Shown: piece after piece, positions 18,425-26,262 of the stretch
How positions within the stretch are numbered: position 1 is the stretch's first letter
Layout: the number at the start of each line of letters is the position of its first letter
Assembly (NCBI RefSeq): GCF_012317385.1
Contig: NZ_CP051144.1
Coordinates: forward strand, 186,001-250,000
Length of the DNA stretch: 64,000 nucleotides
Source of the DNA: Romboutsia sp. CE17
Lineage (GTDB): Bacteria; Bacillota; Clostridia; Peptostreptococcales; Peptostreptococcaceae
Direction: 5' to 3'
The notes under the pieces: model-generated
Seen by the model: the letters and a program-made list of their open reading frames with translations, nothing else
The model's database searches: none
Told to the model about the DNA's origin: nothing
Translations under genes and position numbers: made by a program

Positions 18425-18625
18425 ATGAAAAAAGAAACTAATTGTATATATTGTAGCGATAATTTAAATTTTGTAAAAAGTTTTGAACCTAGCAATGAAG
18501 AATATACGTACACAAGATATTGGTTTGAAATAGATGGAGATATTTTAGAAGTATGCTTGAATGGAGAAGACGCAAAGTTTAAAATAAATCATTGTCCTAT
18601 GTGTGGAAAAAATCTAAAAGGTTAA
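18425..18625 (+). CDS. Small zinc-ribbon passenger protein
   Basis: The 66-residue product has CIYC at the start and CPMCGK at the end, a split zinc ribbon around an acidic middle. It follows the transposase by 13 bases with AGGAGGTGA, so it is in the same operon. The role is unknown; it could assist transposition or be cargo. Confidence 0.7.
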   Translation: MKKETNCIYCSDNLNFVKSFEPSNEEYTYTRYWFEIDGDILEVCLNGEDAKFKINHCPMCGKNLKG

Positions 18626-18741
18626 TAAATAAAATCTGACACAAATGGATTATTTAATTAGTACTATAATATAGTAAATGTCGTAATTGTTATATAATGT
18701 GAAATTATTTGGTATATAACTAAATGATAGGGGGAGAGATA

Positions 18742-19023
18742 TTGAGTAAAAGGGCAAAACAATTAATTATGTTTTTAATTATATGTGTAGTATTAATAAC
18801 ACTGCTATATGATAAGAATAATATTGTTATGAATATTATTATATCTATACTATATATTACAATAGGCTGTATATCACAATATGATTTAATAAATATTCTG
18901 AAAACACATAATAAAATTAGTTCAAAAGAACGTAAAATTAATATTATAGTAGGTTCTATAATATTATGGATTTTAATATTGTTATTTTCTTCAAAATATT
19001 TATATAATATTTTACAATCTTAA
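18742..19023 (+). CDS. Small membrane protein, IS passenger
   Basis: The 93-residue product has three hydrophobic segments. TTG at 18742 follows GGGGGAGAG; an ATG at 18724 lies before this ribosome site and is less likely. A 3' half of the dispersed element lies just upstream (about 18672-18705). No family is recognised. Confidence 0.55.
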   Translation: MSKRAKQLIMFLIICVVLITLLYDKNNIVMNIIISILYITIGCISQYDLINILKTHNKISSKERKINIIVGSIILWILILLFSSKYLYNILQS

Positions 19024-19066
19024 TATAATACAAAATAAACATTTAGTAAAATAAGGGGGACTTACA

Positions 19067-19381
19067 TTGATTCATAATTTAATAAATGCTATATATTATA
19101 GTTTTCTTTTTTACGTTTTTTATAGTGTTTTTCATAGAGTAGAAATAAAGAAATATATTAAAAAATCAACCCAGAATAGTACATATAGTGAGTCATATAA
19201 AACAATGTATAATAAATATTTAAAATCTAATCGCATTTTAATGGCTATTATGATGGGCTGTTTTCGTTTTGCAGAGGATTATACTAACACAATATTTTCT
19301 ATGGCTATAGGTATTGTGGTAATATTATGCTTAAAACCTATTTTTGAAAAATATTATCCAAAACCTAAAGGGAATTTGTAA
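19067..19381 (+). CDS. Small membrane protein, IS passenger
   Basis: The 104-residue product starts with TTG after AAGGGGGA. It has hydrophobic segments at about 4-20, 62-75 and 79-95, and a basic middle. No family is recognised. Confidence 0.5.
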   Translation: MIHNLINAIYYSFLFYVFYSVFHRVEIKKYIKKSTQNSTYSESYKTMYNKYLKSNRILMAIMMGCFRFAEDYTNTIFSMAIGIVVILCLKPIFEKYYPKPKGNL

Positions 19382-19439
19382 AATATTCATATTTTATTAT
19401 GCAGAGTTTTAATATATTATAAATTATATAAATAGAATT

Positions 19440-19568
19440 TTGATATATTATATTGGGACAAGCATAATAGGTGAAATATTAGGGTTATCATTTAATATAG
19501 AGTTAATAATATGGTTTGTGTTAATGGAAATTGGGGATTTATTTTATAAAAAGATGCAAAGAGATTAA
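19440..19568 (+). pseudogene. Truncated membrane-protein fragment
   Basis: A 42-codon open stretch begins IYYIGTSIIGEILG and ends DLFYKKMQRD. It is hydrophobic but has no ribosome site, so it is probably the 3' end of a lost gene. Confidence 0.35.
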
Positions 19569-19596
19569 TTTTGAATATTAATATAATACGAACTAA

Positions 19597-19637
19597 CTAT
19601 AAAAATGACTGGTACATATCGCCAGTCATTTTTATAG
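19597..19637. terminator. Strong terminator hairpin
   Basis: CTATAAAAATGACTGG and its exact complement form a 16-bp stem, lying just inside the internal inverted repeat of the IS. Confidence 0.85.
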
Positions 19638-19644
19638 TTTATAT

Positions 19645-19671
19645 TTAACAACTAAATAGTTTAACATAGCC
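19645..19671 (-). repeat. Internal right inverted repeat of the IS
   Basis: Its complement reads GGCTATGTTAAAC then GTTGTTAA, matching the left end at 17262. The 8 bases beyond it (ACTTATTA) do not match the left flank ATTTACAA, so it is not the outer end of the last transposition. Confidence 0.8.
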
Positions 19672-20236
19672 ACTTATTACAAATATCTTTCTGTAAAAGT
19701 CCTTCCGCTAAAAGGGCTTTTATTTTTTGCCTTCTTCGTGAAATTTTTTCTTTTTCAGAAATTTTACCTTCTGACTTTAATTTTTCTAAATACTTATTTT
19801 TTTGATATTCTCTATCACGCCTTTTATATTCTTCTTTACCAATTATAATCTTCATATGAGTTTGCTCATAATCTGATATTTCTAAAAGCTCTATAAGAGT
19901 TTCATTTTTGTATTTATATTGCTTGTCCTTATTCATAAGTATTTGAGTTTTTGTAAATTTAGTATTATATGTATCTAAATCTATAAAGTTACAAGTCAGC
20001 TCTTTTATGTTCTCTATCCTTCTCATAGGCTTATAAAATGTACTCATTGATATATATACATCTTCTTTATCAAAGTCTTGTTTTAGCAAATCTTCAACAT
20101 AATAATGCCATTGACTAAACTCTCTTTGCTTACTTATTTCAGCTTTCGTTATCCACCCTTTACTCTCTCCATGAATTGTATCTATATACTCAATACTCTC
20201 ATCAATATTATCTACATTCATCAATGTATTCCTCAT
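19661..20236 (-). pseudogene. Plasmid replication-type protein, truncated by the IS
   Basis: The 191-codon frame resembles replication/primase-type proteins of clostridial plasmids, with an N-terminal FSQWHYYVEDLLKQDFDKED and STFYKPMRRIENIKELTCNF and a basic C-terminal linker leading into a helix-turn-helix start (LLAEGLLQKDICNK). The last codons and the stop lie in the IS inverted repeat, so the original 3' end was cut off by insertion. The middle also seems too short for the family. The assignment is tentative. Confidence 0.45.
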
Positions 20237-20484
20237 TATCTCACCCCCTTACTTGTAGATAATATTACTATTATATCATATTTTGTATTTATTTAACTTT
20301 TTCTTTATAAACAACAAAAGCGCTCCAATATTGACGCCCTTTTTACTTGCTTTGAATCACATGATTTATAGTTTTTATATTTTTTTAAATATTTGTAATT
20401 TTATTAAGAACTATACTTCCTATAAATATATTAAATATAATAATTACTATTACAATTGATATTAAACTATTCTCTTTTTTCATT

Positions 20485-20724
20485 TTAAGATAAGTTTATA
20501 AGATATAACATACTAATAAAATAGATTATATACCCTAATAATATTAAAAATTTTTTATTTTCAATAAACAATCTGTATATATATTTAGATTGTTTATTGA
20601 AAATGTTGTAAAATAATATTAAATATAAAAATATATTTAATATTATTTTATTATTAGATGTCATTAACAGATTAACTAATAATGTTATATTTATTAATAA
20701 ACTTAATATTTTATATTTTTTCAT
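20485..20724 (-). CDS. Small hydrophobic membrane protein
   Basis: The 79-residue product has three hydrophobic stretches separated by short basic loops. A GGGGG stretch lies about 12 bases before the ATG. No family is recognised. It lies within the composite element. Confidence 0.4.
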   Translation of the reverse strand: MKKYKILSLLINITLLVNLLMTSNNKIILNIFLYLILFYNIFNKQSKYIYRLFIENKKFLILLGYIIYFISMLYLINLS

Positions 20725-20780
20725 TTTATTCTATAACCCCCGTATAAAGAAACTTAATATTTATATTAATATTTATATTA

Positions 20781-21141
20781 TTATTTGTCTAGTACCTCAT
20801 TTAAAGCTTCATATGAAAAATCAATTATTTCTGCACAACTTACTTTATTTTTCTTAAGTACTGCACAAATTTCAGAATTATATTTTTCTCTTACTTTACT
20901 CATTAATTCTCTAGCATATCCTCTAGCTTCATTTGTATTATCGTTACTTTCTCTTCCTTATATATCCTACTATCATAGCTGCAGCATTTACAGCACCACA
21001 TAAACTTCCTACAGTCATACCTGTACCCATTCCACTTCCAAGTGCTATTGGTATATCTGTATTGTGTTCTTCATTGTATGATTTTATTAATGCTTCTGCA
21101 CAATTATATCCTTGACTATGGTAAACTGATGGTTTTGTCAT
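20781..21141 (-). pseudogene. C_GCAxxG_C_C protein gene, frameshifted copy
   Basis: It is nearly identical to the intact gene at 44441-44803 but lacks two bases at about 20957 (TATAAGGAAG instead of TATAAAAGGAAG). This breaks the frame after MIVGYI; the remaining C-terminal half is readable in another frame. It is in the opposite orientation to the intact copy. Confidence 0.9.
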
Positions 21142-21240
21142 TTTTTTATCTCCTTGATTAATATTTTTTATTATTTTAAATGTAATGTAATTAAAGAAAT
21201 AATATTATTATATAACAAAATAAAGGGGATTAACAATATT

Positions 21241-21339
21241 ATGAGCAATGAAGTTTTAAATGAATCTATGATGATGGATGTATTAAATACATGCTATGAA
21301 AAAGCTATAAATGGATTGGCAAAATCAGAATATACTTAA
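21241..21339 (+). pseudogene. N-terminal fragment of an EcsC-like gene
   Basis: The 32-codon frame MSNEVLNESMMMDVLNTCYE resembles the start of clostridial EcsC-family proteins, then stops. A ribosome site is present. It looks like a truncated 5' end. Confidence 0.35.
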
Positions 21340-21376
21340 TAAAAATGGTATAAATAAATAGTTTAGGAATAAGAGA

Positions 21377-21592
21377 TTAGATAATTTTGATTTTTCAACA
21401 AGTATCGCTATTGTTAATGAGCTTATTAATCATAGGTATTTTAATAATTTGCCTATTATTAGTAGTAGTGAGTGTAGTGTAGGGAGACTACTTGATATTG
21501 ATGAAGCTTTGGGTAGTAGGTTAATGGAGATGACTAAAGATAGAGTTGTGGAGCTTAGAGGTAAGGAGTTAAATTATAGAGTATATGGATAA
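21377..21592 (+). pseudogene. 3' fragment of DnaC-like helicase loader gene
   Basis: The frame reads INHRYFNNLPII, then LLDIDEALGSRLMEMTKDR and ELNYRVYG before a stop. This parallels the end of the intact loader at 50310-50514 (VNYRYLNHLPMI, LLDIDEAIGSRMIEMSKD). The Walker motifs and 5' end are gone. Confidence 0.85.
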
Positions 21593-21682
21593 ACTATAAA
21601 TGGATATAGATTTGATAGGGAATAAGATACATATAATACTATATAGCATTCTAATAAACTCAATATTTTTATTATAATATAA

Positions 21683-21833
21683 GGCTATGCTATACAAAAT
21701 GGTTGGTAAGCACAAATACTGTAATTATTATAATATATTAAAATATTTAATATTATTTTAAATAAAACCATAGTGCAACTACAATTTATCTAAGAATATT
21801 TTAATAAAAACAACCAAATAGTTTAACATAGCC
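21683..21833. mobile_element. 151-base mini-element with IS1595-type ends
   Basis: It starts GGCTATGCTATACAAAATGG and ends CAACCAAATAGTTTAACATAGCC, matching the IS ends, with no coding capacity between. It forms the right boundary of the composite element. Its own left flank TAATATAA does not match the right flank ATTTACAA. Confidence 0.75.
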
Positions 21834-22032
21834 ATTTACAATATTAATATATTAAGAACAATTTATATCAAATTAAAGAAACAATCATATTTTAGAACTC
21901 AAAAATTGAAAATACTAAGGTGTGGTTATTTTTAGTGTATATTTCAGAATTGTTAATTATGTTATAGTATGATAGGAAATGTTTTTATTTTGAATGGTGG
22001 AAATATAGTTCTACATAGGGAGGGATTTAGTA

Positions 22033-22317
22033 ATGATATTATGGATTTTAGTTATTGCTGGCATTTTAATATTAGTTTCAGGAATTTATTTTCTTGTAAA
22101 AAATTATAAAGATGGAAAGTACAGCAAAGGATATGGATTAATTTCTTATATAGGTTTTAGTATGGTATTACTTGGAGTGATTTTATTAATGGAACCTATA
22201 TTTATAAGTTTACCAGGAAATTTTTCTAAAACAGCACCATGGGGAATAGCTACTTGTACTTGTATAATAGTAGGTCAATTACTTCTAAAACCAACATTTT
22301 TAAGAAGTAAAGAATAG
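22033..22317 (+). CDS. Small membrane protein of unknown function
   Basis: The 94-residue product has three hydrophobic segments (about 2-20, 35-53 and 70-86) with the loop KNYKDGKYSKGYGLI. The ribosome site AGGGAGGG is good. No family is recognised. The 190 bases upstream hold a copy of a hairpin repeat also seen at 42320 and 60160. Confidence 0.55.
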   Translation: MILWILVIAGILILVSGIYFLVKNYKDGKYSKGYGLISYIGFSMVLLGVILLMEPIFISLPGNFSKTAPWGIATCTCIIVGQLLLKPTFLRSKE

Positions 22318-22545
22318 ATAAATATTAATATATTGCGAAGTGAAAGCAACGGGGGATTTTATGAAAAATTGTAAGGAGTGTTGTTATAAACTTTATCCTA
22401 TTGATTTTACCGAACAAAAATAAATAAAAATAAAAAAATGTAAAAACACTATCTATTATTTTTTATCTGTGTTATAATAATATTTATAGCGATACACAAA
22501 TAATTTAAAGAGACCTAGAAATAGGTTCACAGGAGAAATTTTTTA

Positions 22546-22746
22546 ATGAATAATGGAATAGTAAAATGGTTTAACAATGAAAAAGGATTTGGTTTCATAT
22601 CAGTAGAAGGTGGAGATGATGTATTCGTACATTTTTCAGCAATACAAACTGATGGGTTTAAATCATTAGAAGAAGGTCAACAAGTAAACTTTAATATAGT
22701 TAAAGGTGCTAGAGGTCCTCAAGCAGAAAACGTAACTATATTATAA
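22546..22746 (+). CDS. Cold-shock protein, copy 3
   Basis: The protein is identical to copy 2. Promoter, leader hairpin (ACCTAGAAATAGGT) and terminator are duplicated as well. The sequence after the terminator matches that after copy 1 more closely than copy 2, so copies 1 and 3 share the longer duplicated unit. Confidence 0.97.
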   Translation: MNNGIVKWFNNEKGFGFISVEGGDDVFVHFSAIQTDGFKSLEEGQQVNFNIVKGARGPQAENVTIL

Positions 22747-22762
22747 TATATATATGTTCGTA

Positions 22763-22790
22763 AAAAAGACACATTGCGTGTCTTTTTTTA
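22763..22790 (+). terminator. Terminator of csp copy 3
   Basis: AAAGACAC ATTGC GTGTCTTTTTTT. A short decayed family B element follows (about 22820-22850). Confidence 0.85.
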
Positions 22791-22908
22791 TGTTTAAAAA
22801 TAGAAATAAAAAATTAAATATTTCATTAAGAAATTAGCGCTTATATTGATACAACCAAAGTTAGCAACTGTTATATATTGTGAACATAAGTAAGTATTCA
22901 AAATATAT

Positions 22909-23478
22909 CTAAAAAATAATATGCTGCCCTTTTACAAGTTGTATCTGCTGTTCAATTATATTGGCAATGTCCTCTGACGATTCTTTTTTTCCTTTCTCTA
23001 TCCAAGTACTGATAACTCCAATAAAAATACCAACTCGAAATGAAATGAAATAATCGTAGTTAAATTCCTTTATTTCTAAATTTTTATTCAGATAATCCAT
23101 TAAAATATATGAATTTTCCATAAAGCTATTAAATATAATATCGATTCTTCCGATTTTTAACAAAGTTTCTAATATATCAATGTGTTCCATCCAATATTGA
23201 AATACATATTTAATTAATCCTTTATTATCATCCAATTTTGAATTATCATTTACATATTTTGTAAGAACTTCTTTAAACTGTTGATTGCACTTCCAGTATA
23301 GAATATCAACAATAGTATCAAAATTTCGGTAGAAAGTAGCTCTTCCAACAGAAGATTTTGAGGAAATATCAGATATAGATATTTTTTCGAAGTTTTTTTC
23401 TTTCATACACTCTATTAAGCCTTCATAAAGTAGTTCGGCAGACTTTATAGCCCTTAAATCTTGTTTTATATGATACAT
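22909..23478 (-). CDS. TetR-family transcriptional regulator
   Basis: The 189-residue protein has a TetR helix-turn-helix (ISISDISSKSSVGRATFYRN, about 34-53) and a helical ligand domain. The ribosome site AAAGGAG is good. It is divergent from the DAPG hydrolase-like gene, with a palindrome between them. This resembles the regulator-hydrolase pairing in phloroglucinol metabolism and suggests that it represses the hydrolase until a phenolic ligand binds. Confidence 0.9.
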   Translation of the reverse strand: MYHIKQDLRAIKSAELLYEGLIECMKEKNFEKISISDISSKSSVGRATFYRNFDTIVDILYWKCNQQFKEVLTKYVNDNSKLDDNKGLIKYVFQYWMEHIDILETLLKIGRIDIIFNSFMENSYILMDYLNKNLEIKEFNYDYFISFRVGIFIGVISTWIEKGKKESSEDIANIIEQQIQLVKGQHIIF

Positions 23479-23530
23479 AATTGCTCCTTTTGTATTATAT
23501 TTATGAGAATATTGTATCGTAAAAAACGCT

Positions 23531-23548
23531 ATGATACAATAGTATCAT
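23531..23548. promoter_or_regulatory. Candidate TetR operator
   Basis: ATGATAC AATA GTATCAT is a perfect 7-bp inverted repeat. A further ATTGTATC/GATACAAT pair (23511-23540) overlaps it. It lies in the divergent promoter region. Confidence 0.75.
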
Positions 23549-23649
23549 AAAAATTAGTTATGTCATATAAATAGAAAATTTATAAAGATGGTAGATGAAT
23601 AATGTGATTTAAGTATGATGGACAACTACTAATTCAAGGGGGAGATAAA

Positions 23650-24375
23650 ATGAATATAGAAAAACTAATGAGTAAACCATTGCCAACAATTCCAGAAGAT
23701 ATAAATCAAAAAATACTTGAATCTAATATAACTTTAACTTCATTTGAAAATAAAAACGATATACTAAGTAGTGAGACTTTACAAAATGAAGTAGGATATA
23801 AAAAATTTCCTGATGGAAGTTATTTAGTATCTATGATTTGCCCAATGAAAGGCATTACACCAGATATGATTAATTGGTGGTTTTGGTGGCATACTCAAGA
23901 CAAGATTAGATATCAAGCTTGGTATCCTGGAGACCATCTTTCTATTTCTTTTCGTAAAAAAGACGCTCCATACTTTAATCAACCTAAGATGCCAGAATTT
24001 AAAGAGAATAGCCAATATCCATATGAGAGAGTTGGTAAAATAAGAATGTCACTTAGAATTGATTTTGTAAATCCAGAAACATTTGGATTTTCTAAATCAA
24101 TGATGATGGAAAATAATATACCATTAATTATTTGTGGTCATGTTGGAGCATTCAATGGTCTCATAATGCATACAGAAATGGCTCATATTTATAAAAGTAC
24201 AGATGATGGTCTTTTATTAATCAGTAGATTTTGGATAGGTAAGACTTTAAAAAATAAGTTTTTAAGAAAACTGCTTTTAACTGATGAAACTGCTATCGGC
24301 ATGGCAGAGCATTGTTGCATTGAATATAGAAACTTAGTAGAAATATTACCAGATTTATATAAGTATTATAGATAA
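23650..24375 (+). CDS. DAPG/phloretin hydrolase-family protein
   Basis: The 241-residue protein resembles the PhlG/phloretin hydrolase family, zinc enzymes that cleave C-C bonds of acylated phloroglucinols. The diagnostic WWFWWH (His81) and YPGDH (His96) are present, as are HTEMAH (174-179) and AEHCCIEYRNL (His221, Glu225), which may supply the remaining ligands. The length is somewhat below the roughly 290 residues of PhlG. A gut or soil anaerobe could use it on plant polyphenol products. It is a single gene divergent from a TetR regulator. Confidence 0.8.
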   Translation: MNIEKLMSKPLPTIPEDINQKILESNITLTSFENKNDILSSETLQNEVGYKKFPDGSYLVSMICPMKGITPDMINWWFWWHTQDKIRYQAWYPGDHLSISFRKKDAPYFNQPKMPEFKENSQYPYERVGKIRMSLRIDFVNPETFGFSKSMMMENNIPLIICGHVGAFNGLIMHTEMAHIYKSTDDGLLLISRFWIGKTLKNKFLRKLLLTDETAIGMAEHCCIEYRNLVEILPDLYKYYR

Positions 24376-24380
24376 TCATT

Positions 24381-24482
24381 GAACATTTATTTTGATTTGG
24401 GACTATAAGATAAATTTAAATATTGCATTAAGAAATTAGCGCTTATCTTGGTCGGATAGGGGCTTTTTTCTTTGCTTTTAAT
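24381..24482 (+). repeat. Relic of antisense-RNA element, family B
   Basis: It matches 43821-43920 from GAACATTTATTTTG to GGCTTTTTTCTTTGC. The minus-strand peptide frame is broken. It may terminate the hydrolase transcript. Confidence 0.65.
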
Positions 24483-24506
24483 TAATACTAGGTATTATAG
24501 TAACTA

Positions 24507-24585
24507 AATTTTTAGTTGAATTTATGGATAATGAAACTTATATTGATATAATCAAAGCTCGCAATTTTTATATAATGCGAAATAA
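24507..24585 (+). repeat. Dispersed 75-bp element
   Basis: TTTTTAGTTGAATTTATGGA, TTGATATAATCAAAGCTCGC and TATATAATGCGAAATAAC are all present. It lies about 55 bases before the 49-residue gene and is shared with its second copy at 34853. Confidence 0.8.
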
Positions 24586-24638
24586 CTACGCTTTTGATAT
24601 TATATAGATGAATAGAAAATTGAAAGGCGGGGGAATTT

Positions 24639-24788
24639 GTGGACTCTATTAAAAATATGCTTCTAGGTATTGCTATCCTTTTAGTTACAATTATTGTACA
24701 TTTATTCTTGAATGATGGATATATCACTGATTTCATAGCTATTGTTGGTGTTATTTTAGTTATTGTAGGTTATTATTCAAAAGATTAA
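24639..24788 (+). CDS. Duplicated 49-residue membrane protein, copy 1
   Basis: GTG follows AAAGGCGGGGG. The product MDSIKNMLLGIAILLVTIIV has two hydrophobic helices separated by HLFLNDGYITD and ends YYSKD. An almost identical gene lies at 34982-35131 with the same leader. No family is recognised. Confidence 0.65.
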   Translation: MDSIKNMLLGIAILLVTIIVHLFLNDGYITDFIAIVGVILVIVGYYSKD

Positions 24789-24872
24789 TAAATTCCAATT
24801 TGTAGAATAGATTTGGTGAACCATATTAATATAATGTGATATAATCAAGTGAATTTTTAAGGAGTTCTTATA

Positions 24873-25040
24873 ATGAAATTAAAGTTAGTAGAATTTACAG
24901 AACCATGTGCAAAAGAAATTTGTGAATGGAAGTATGAAGGTGAATATTCTATATATAGTTATCCTGAATGGAATAAAGTACATAATGAGATAGAGGCTAT
25001 TACAACAGAAGAAAAAAGAAAAATGAAAAGATATAAGTAA
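24873..25040 (+). pseudogene. N-terminal fragment of a GNAT acetyltransferase gene
   Basis: The 55-codon frame contains CAKEICEWKYEGEYSIYSYP, typical of the first strand region of clostridial GNAT proteins, then ends. The acetyl-CoA loop is missing. AAGGAG precedes the ATG. Confidence 0.6.
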
Positions 25041-25127
25041 AAGTAGTTCTTATATTAGGAAGGATTGTGTGGGGTGAAATATCATATACATATATGACAT
25101 ATACAGATCTAAAGGGGGAAATTACAT

Positions 25128-25646
25128 ATGAGAAAAAATATTATAATTTTTATTACAATGGCAGCTATATTATTAATTTTTGGTTCTTTAATTGATCATA
25201 ACTTTGGTCGTTCTTATCATCATTTTCTTACTAAATCAACTGATTTGAGCAAAGAAAACATTGAGAATATATATTTAAATGAAGAGATTGACGATGAAAA
25301 AATAGTATCTAAATATGGCAAGATATCAAATTTCAGTCAAGATAATTCGCTATATAATTACTATTTTTTAAGAGAAGGTATTGAAATTGCAACAAATAAA
25401 GATGACAATAAAATAATTAGATTTGCTGTAAAAGATAATGATGTAAATACTGAAAAAGGAATAAAAATCGGAGACAAAGAAGATAAAGTAGTTAAGCTGT
25501 ACGGTGATAATTATTACACTCGTTTAGAACAAGGTGCTAATATTATTGGCTACGTAGACAAAGAAAAAAATTGGTCTATAGAGTTTTGGCTAGATGAAAA
25601 TGATAGGGTAGATTTCTATAGATTTGATTATAATTTTATGAAATAA
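25128..25646 (+). CDS. Membrane-anchored protein of unknown function
   Basis: The 172-residue product has one N-terminal hydrophobic segment (about 4-22) and an acidic extracytoplasmic domain with two similar segments (EKIVSKYGKIS and DKVVKLYGDNY), possibly a repeat. No family is recognised. The ribosome site AAAGGGGGAAA is strong. Confidence 0.65.
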   Translation: MRKNIIIFITMAAILLIFGSLIDHNFGRSYHHFLTKSTDLSKENIENIYLNEEIDDEKIVSKYGKISNFSQDNSLYNYYFLREGIEIATNKDDNKIIRFAVKDNDVNTEKGIKIGDKEDKVVKLYGDNYYTRLEQGANIIGYVDKEKNWSIEFWLDENDRVDFYRFDYNFMK

Positions 25647-25932
25647 CAAAAAAGTAGATCAACAAATGATAAAACTTCTGAATTAGAGACAAGAATTAGT
25701 AATTTAGAAAATAAATAGTTTACAATTTTAATAAATTGGAATTAAAAAATGTATCAAAATGGTACACATTAATTGTTAAAAGCAAAAAATATATGTTTGG
25801 TTTGACCAAATATATATTTTTTTTTTTATTTAATTCACCACATAATTCCTTACAATATATAAAAAATAATAAATACGGCTACCAACTATATATAATAATT
25901 GTATATTTTTATTCAGTTATATATAATCTAAG

Positions 25933-25966
25933 TATAGATATTTAACTAATTAGCTAAATATCTATA
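25933..25966. promoter_or_regulatory. 34-base palindrome before sdpR-like gene
   Basis: TATAGATATTTA and TAAATATCTATA flank CTAATTAG. The whole 34 bases are symmetric apart from one mismatch. It ends about 24 bases before the ArsR-type start, so it is probably the autoregulatory operator. No gene is supported in the rest of 25647-25989. Confidence 0.8.
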
Positions 25967-25989
25967 TTTTGTTAGAAAGGGGTTGCTAT

Positions 25990-26247
25990 ATGGATAAAGC
26001 ATTTAAGGCTTTGAGCGATAAGACAAGAAGAAAAATATTAAAATTGCTAAATGAAAAAGATATGAATGCGGGTGAAATAGCTGAACATTTCGATATGTCT
26101 AAACCATCAATATCAAAGCATTTAGATATTTTGAGAGAAGCAGAGCTAATAAGCTCTGAAAAAAAAGGTCAATTTATAATTTATTCTATTAATACTTCTG
26201 TAATTCAAGAGGTACTTGGAAACTTCTTGGAAATATTTAAAAAATAA
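25990..26247 (+). CDS. ArsR-family autorepressor, SdpR-like
   Basis: The 85-residue protein has the ArsR fold: FKALSDKTRRKILKLL, then MNAGEIAEHFDMSKPSISKH and a wing SEKKGQFIIYSIN. No metal-binding Cys is seen, as in SdpR. In Bacillus SdpR and SdpI form an immunity-signalling pair. SdpI is the next gene here, 15 bases on. The ATG at 25990 is seven bases after AAAGGGG. Confidence 0.92.
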   Translation: MDKAFKALSDKTRRKILKLLNEKDMNAGEIAEHFDMSKPSISKHLDILREAELISSEKKGQFIIYSINTSVIQEVLGNFLEIFKK

Positions 26248-26262
26248 AAGGGGGAGAGTATT

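Larger units (their letters stand above)
17254..21841. mobile_element. Composite IS1595-type element with 8-bp direct repeats
   Basis: ATTTACAA at 17254-17261 and at 21834-21841 flank a 4572-base segment that begins GGCTATGTTAAACAAAATGG and ends with the inverted GTTTAACATAGCC. An 8-bp duplication is the known target-site size for IS1595-family elements. Inside are a transposase with passenger genes ending at an internal inverted repeat (19645-19671), then plasmid-, phage- and chromosome-derived relics and a 151-base terminal mini-element. The perfect outer direct repeat implies that the whole segment moved as one unit. Confidence 0.8.

Noticed and set aside
17262-19671. The inner IS as an independent recent insertion
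   Set aside because: The bases next to its two ends (ATTTACAA and ACTTATTA) do not form a direct repeat, unlike the outer ends of the composite.
25736-25945. 69-codon frame before the sdpR-like gene
   Set aside because: No ribosome site, AT-rich simple sequence, and it ends in the operator palindrome.
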